Assembly: GCA_020205615.1 (NCBI GenBank)
Contig: CM035167.1
Coordinates: 133,730,095 to 133,794,094, forward strand
From: Panax quinquefolius
Lineage: Eukaryota > Streptophyta > Magnoliopsida > Apiales > Araliaceae
Direction: 5' to 3'
Length of the DNA stretch: 64,000 bases
Shown here: positions 60,151 through 64,000 of the stretch, piece by piece
Layout: every line of letters starts with the position of its first letter
How positions within the stretch are numbered: the stretch's first letter is position 1
Position numbers and translations under genes: made by a program
Notes under the pieces: model-generated
Database searches by the model: none
What the model saw: only the letters and a program-made list of their open reading frames with translations
What the model was told of the DNA's origin: nothing

Positions 60151-61678
60151 CTTCCATACTCTATAGTATGTAAGTAATATTATTTTGTTTCATATTCCTA
60201 AATCTACATTTATTTTGATAAGTATTGCTTCTATACTCCTTGAAATTAGTAGAATATTTTTGAATTTTGCGTTTCATCTAGTATCGTTTCATTGGAATAT
60301 TGGTCTGAACTTTCTTATCAAATTTTAATATTTTCATTCGGGGTACTATTCATTCGGGTACTCTTCACGAGGTACAATTCATAGGCATTATTCATATATA
60401 CGGTACTATTTACGGAGTATTATTCACGACAAAAATTGATTTCTTTTTTGTCCAAATTATTTTTGATACATGAATATCATTCTTGAATTTTACTCTACAA
60501 TTAGTTATCATGTTGACAATTTGGACATTCTTGAACTCTGAATAAATTGAATTATAAATCTCTAATATTTATCATTGATATCATTTGATTGATTCTTTAT
60601 ATCATTGTCATCATCCTCATGCTTATATTGTGGTAAAAGTCATCTTTGGCCCGTAGTACATATATGTACTGTTGATTGGTATGATTATGACCAGAAATTA
60701 TGTATCGGTATAATCATGACCTATAATGTTACAGACAAATGATGTGGTAAAAGTCCTCATTGGCCCGTATTACATTGATAGACAGTTGTTTAGCATGATC
60801 ATGACCACTGGTGATAATAACGAATATCCTTGGCCCGTAGTGCATGTATAATTCGATGATGTAGATTATTTATCGAGTTGTGTTACAGAGAAAAAATATT
60901 GATGATGAACTTTTAGATTATAGAAAATAGTAGACATCATACTCTACTTAACTCTTCTGATGGATTGCTTGTTCAGCTGCAGTTAAACTTGTTATCTATT
61001 GTATTCTATCAATTTTTATACTGTTGAAGACTAAGAATAATTTATTCTACATTATCTTAGTCATAATATTCTTTACTGGGCTAGTTGAGCTCACCCTTTT
61101 CTTTCATTGTTCTCTTCAGGAAATGAGAATATAGTTGGGACTAGTCGGGGAATGGAGTGACGGTCCAAGATGGTTGCTATAGTAGTCCTCACTATTCTAT
61201 TAAATAGTGTGATAATAATTGTAATGAGGACTCTATTTGAGTTTGGATATTTTCTACGAGACAATATTCGTGTTAAAACTCTCAGCTATTGTGTTGTTGT
61301 AAGACCCCAACTTTTATGAATAAAGATGAATTTTCTATAAATATCATTTTTGAATATTATGGAATGAATTTGATATAATGTTATAGTTGTGGGTAATATT
61401 TATAAATTTTGTAAAAGTACGAAGTTGTTATATAATATTCGATTGGCTGGGGAATATTCGTTTAACATGGAATATTCGTGATAATGGCACAATCATTGGT
61501 GGACCCCACAATGGAATTATTGTTTGATTGAGAAAATGACAAAAATACTTTATGAAAATAATGGCGAAAGTTTTACCGTTAACTGTTGAAACACCTTGAC
61601 AAAGAATACGCCAGTCTGGCAAAAGAGTACACAGGTATTGATTATTGATGCTTACGTGAGAAGTCACTTAGTTTTATT

Positions 61679-61759
61679 CAATTATTGTTACATTAATTAC
61701 TGCATAAGATCTCACGTTATTTGATTCAATTATTGTCAATATTTTATAATCAATAATTG
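61679..61759 (+). promoter_or_regulatory. Three CAATWATTG sites with an ACGT core
   Basis: caattattg at 61679-61687 and 61727-61735, caataattg at 61751-61759, just after gcttacgtgagaag (61650-61663). Confidence 0.45.
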
Positions 61760-62576
61760 AGATGACAAAGTTATTAATATTATTATTTGTAATATTAACG
61801 ATGTCTGTAAGTTCTTTCAGGAGAGGTTTAGTCACCTAATCATGCGTGCAACGAGGAGAAATCCTTATTGAAAGCCCCTCTTTTTCATGGGAACGACACG
61901 GTGGATTAATATTGTGAATTATAATAATGATGATGAGTTTTGTTTTATTAGTATTATTAATGTAATAAAATGTAAAAGCTTTTTATAAAAAAGTAATACT
62001 TTTATAAAGTTTTTCGCTTTTATTAGACTAATAGTAAAATCTTTTTATATAAAAATGTAATACTTTTATAAAATTATCTATTTTATTAGATAATAATTAG
62101 AATATATTATATTTTATTATGCATAGTATTTGCGTAAGTCTCTGCATAGTGTTTACATAGTAAAATCTTTTTATATAAAAATGTAATACTTTTATAAAGT
62201 TATTCGCTTTATTAGATTATAAATAGAATATATTATATTTTATTGTAAACCAATCTGACCGTCCGCTTAAAGTAAATTAATCTGGACCGTTCATGAATTA
62301 GTTACTATCGCAATTCATTCTTCTATAAATAGAAGCTCATTCCTTCATTATTTTTTACTTAATTCACCGAAAACTCTGAGAGAGAAACTATATAGAGAGT
62401 TCTTCTTCTATAATCTTGAGCGTATTTCTTTAGAGTTTAAGAAAGCTTTGAACGTAGTACAAGTTTTCTTTGAGTATATCCTCGCCTACCAAATAAAATA
62501 CTCTTCTTTACTAGAAGGAATATTATTATTTCATTGTACTCGCTCAGTGGTATTCCTTCTTTCTTATTGGTGAAAT

Positions 62577-62760
62577 TCTTTTGTTATTCCATTCTTTATT
62601 ATTACTGTTGGAATAACTCAGATACGTGGATACCCTATACTTGGTGAAATTCTTCTATTATTCCATTATTTATTATTCTGTTGGAATATCCTGTCTATGT
62701 ATTTACGCATGACGTGGTTCCGTTGTTTATTATTCTGTTGGAATATCATGTCGGTGCGTT
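62577..62760 (+). repeat. ~55-bp LTR repeats, three units
   Basis: attattctgttggaat followed by atcctg/atcatg; the same repeat as at 2615-3005 but on the plus strand and cut short. Confidence 0.7.
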
Positions 62761-62762
62761 TA

Positions 62763-64000
62763 TGTAAGACCCCGAATTTTATAAAATAAAAATATTCAAT
62801 TTTCTTATAATAACTATTCAGTAAATGGTTAAATTGATAAAAGGTTAAAGTTAAGGGTGATATATGAATTTTTTCAAAATACACAAGTGGTTATAAAATA
62901 TTCATTATTGTCTGGGAATATTCGTTTGGTCATGGAATATTCTTTCTCGTCGAAAATATTCGTATTGACAAATAGTAGCAATGCCCATTTAGGGGCCCCA
63001 TAACGAATAACCGCTTCGGATGAAGAAAATGACAAAAAATTGAGTTTTTATAAATAATTCACAGTTAGTTATTACTGCTAACACATTGGAATACCCTATG
63101 GTTAAAATACGAATGTCTGCGTTATTGAACAAAGAGTAGTACCAGATATTACACAGATTTTAAATTATTGATTCTTACGTAAGAAGGCACTACTCAATAA
63201 TTGTTACAAAGAATTATCGCTCAATATTTTATTTTATCAATCAATAATTGTTGCGTTGATATTTTATATTATTGTTGTTTCAATAATTGTCAACGTGATA
63301 AGATCTCCATTATTAGATCAATAATTCATTTTATTTGAATAATATTATTAGATAGCATTATTGGCAATGTCTAGAAAGTTACATCGAGGAGAGGTTTGGT
63401 CACCTAATTGCGCGCTTAGTAAGGAAAAATTCTTATCTGAAAGCCCTCTTTCCTCGGGACCTACTCGTTGTCATTATTGTGATTCTCGTAATATTATTTG
63501 TGAATAATTAATTATTGATTTATATGATAATGAAATATTTATTTTATGTGGATATAAATGATGGATTTATTTATGTGGTTATAAATGAAGGAATTAATGT
63601 TGAGGTATTTTATCGGTATTTTATCGGATTAGAGGTATTAAAAGATCAAATCGATTGTTCTTACGACTTTATTGTGTGATTTATAATTTTTAATCTGACC
63701 GTTGGATCGTTGTAATTTTTGGATATGCTATACATATATAAGTTGAGTATATGTTCATAAATTTTGAACCATTAAAAATGAACGAATGATTTGTTATGAA
63801 TTTTAAGAGGTGATCGATTCAAAATTAGGTTTATAAATAATTTTGGTGGAAAATTCTAGAAATGGGTGGGCCCCACTTTTTTGGTTGTTGGGGAAGATGG
63901 CTGATTTTTGGTGGATGGAATAGTAGTGGTAAAGCCATCGGTGCTAGCAGTTAAAGTCTCGCTTGCTTAACAACATTTTCCTATAAATAGAGAGCTAAGT
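62763..64000 (+). mobile_element. Family A LTR start, runs off the window
   Basis: TGTAAGACCCCGAATTTTAT at 62763, then the same order of motifs as 30659-32075, including the TATA box at 63982-63990 ten bases before the window ends. Confidence 0.85.

Larger units (their letters stand above)
58664..61297 (+). mobile_element. Family B-type LTR, cut at 61297
   Basis: Starts TGTAAGACCCC and carries the CAATWATTG trio (59076-59178), TATA 59763-59771, gtaagg donor-like site (GT 59937), 30-bp repeats (59985-60150) and the tggcccgtagt region. It breaks in the part equivalent to about 1690 of the minus-strand copy (tattcgtgttaaaactc), where another LTR starts. Confidence 0.8.
61298..62762 (+). mobile_element. 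Family B-type LTR, cut at 62762
   Basis: A second start TGTAAGACCCCAAC, closely matching the inverted start at 11415. It has CAATWATTG sites at 61679, 61727 and 61751, TATA at 62324-62332 and the first units of the ~55-bp repeat (62577-62760), then is cut by a family A LTR start. Confidence 0.8.

Overview
This is an intergenic, repeat-dense stretch of a plant nuclear genome, most likely a eudicot. It is strongly AT-rich. It carries decayed Ty3/gypsy and Ty1/copia polyproteins of plant type, several long LTRs, hAT and Tourist-like MITEs, Helitron-type ends and many (TA)n microsatellites. I found no single-copy host gene with an intact reading frame, no rRNA or tRNA gene and no CRISPR array. 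Nearly every base that can be assigned is a transposable element, a relic of one, or simple sequence, and much of it is nested.

Layout. 1-14254: the 3' end of a plus-strand Ty3/gypsy element (family A) whose ~4.05 kb 3' LTR (308-1513 + 11416-14254) is split by a complete but frameshifted minus-strand relative (family B, 1514-11415, LTRs of 2.56 and 2.52 kb with PBS, PPT, gag, protease, RT/RNase H and integrase remnants). 14480-16170: a cluster of small fold-back MITEs alternating with (TA)n tracts. 17916-18650: a Tourist-like MITE and a mini-Helitron relic. 19283-22072: a palindromic MITE split by a solo family-B-type LTR with a perfect 5-bp target duplication. 22263-23550: more TA-flanked MITEs. 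25681-28777: a hAT-type element with an 8-bp target duplication; it holds a G-rich minisatellite that is itself split by a 2.0 kb solo LTR. 28961-47994: a fold-back DNA transposon with arms of about 1.2 kb sitting in (TA)n, disrupted by 16.9 kb of chimeric retrotransposon sequence (family A LTR, a degenerate copia element, a second family A LTR, a third copia LTR piece). 48013-48375: a 118-bp Helitron-like element and a MITE. 49701-56030: a 6.3 kb element with ~200-bp terminal inverted repeats; its interior is an unusual dense array of GGTTAC/GTAACC motifs, interrupted by a solo LTR and a tandemly duplicated mini-Helitron. 57253-58157: a second hAT-type element. 58664-64000: three LTR starts in a row on the same strand, each cutting the one before, which suggests insertion within insertion continuing past the window.

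How the parts relate. LTR families A and B share the same ends, TATA box, downstream splice-donor-like site, clusters of CAATWATTG (HD-Zip-type) sites beside an ACGT core, and arrays of short tandem repeats, so they are lineages of one chromovirus-like (Tekay/Del-like) group with very long LTRs. Solo LTRs and truncated copies greatly outnumber complete elements. Differences between sister copies are clustered at CAG/CTG/CCG sites inside otherwise identical sequence, so part of the apparent decay may be base-calling error at CHG-methylated positions and not real mutation.
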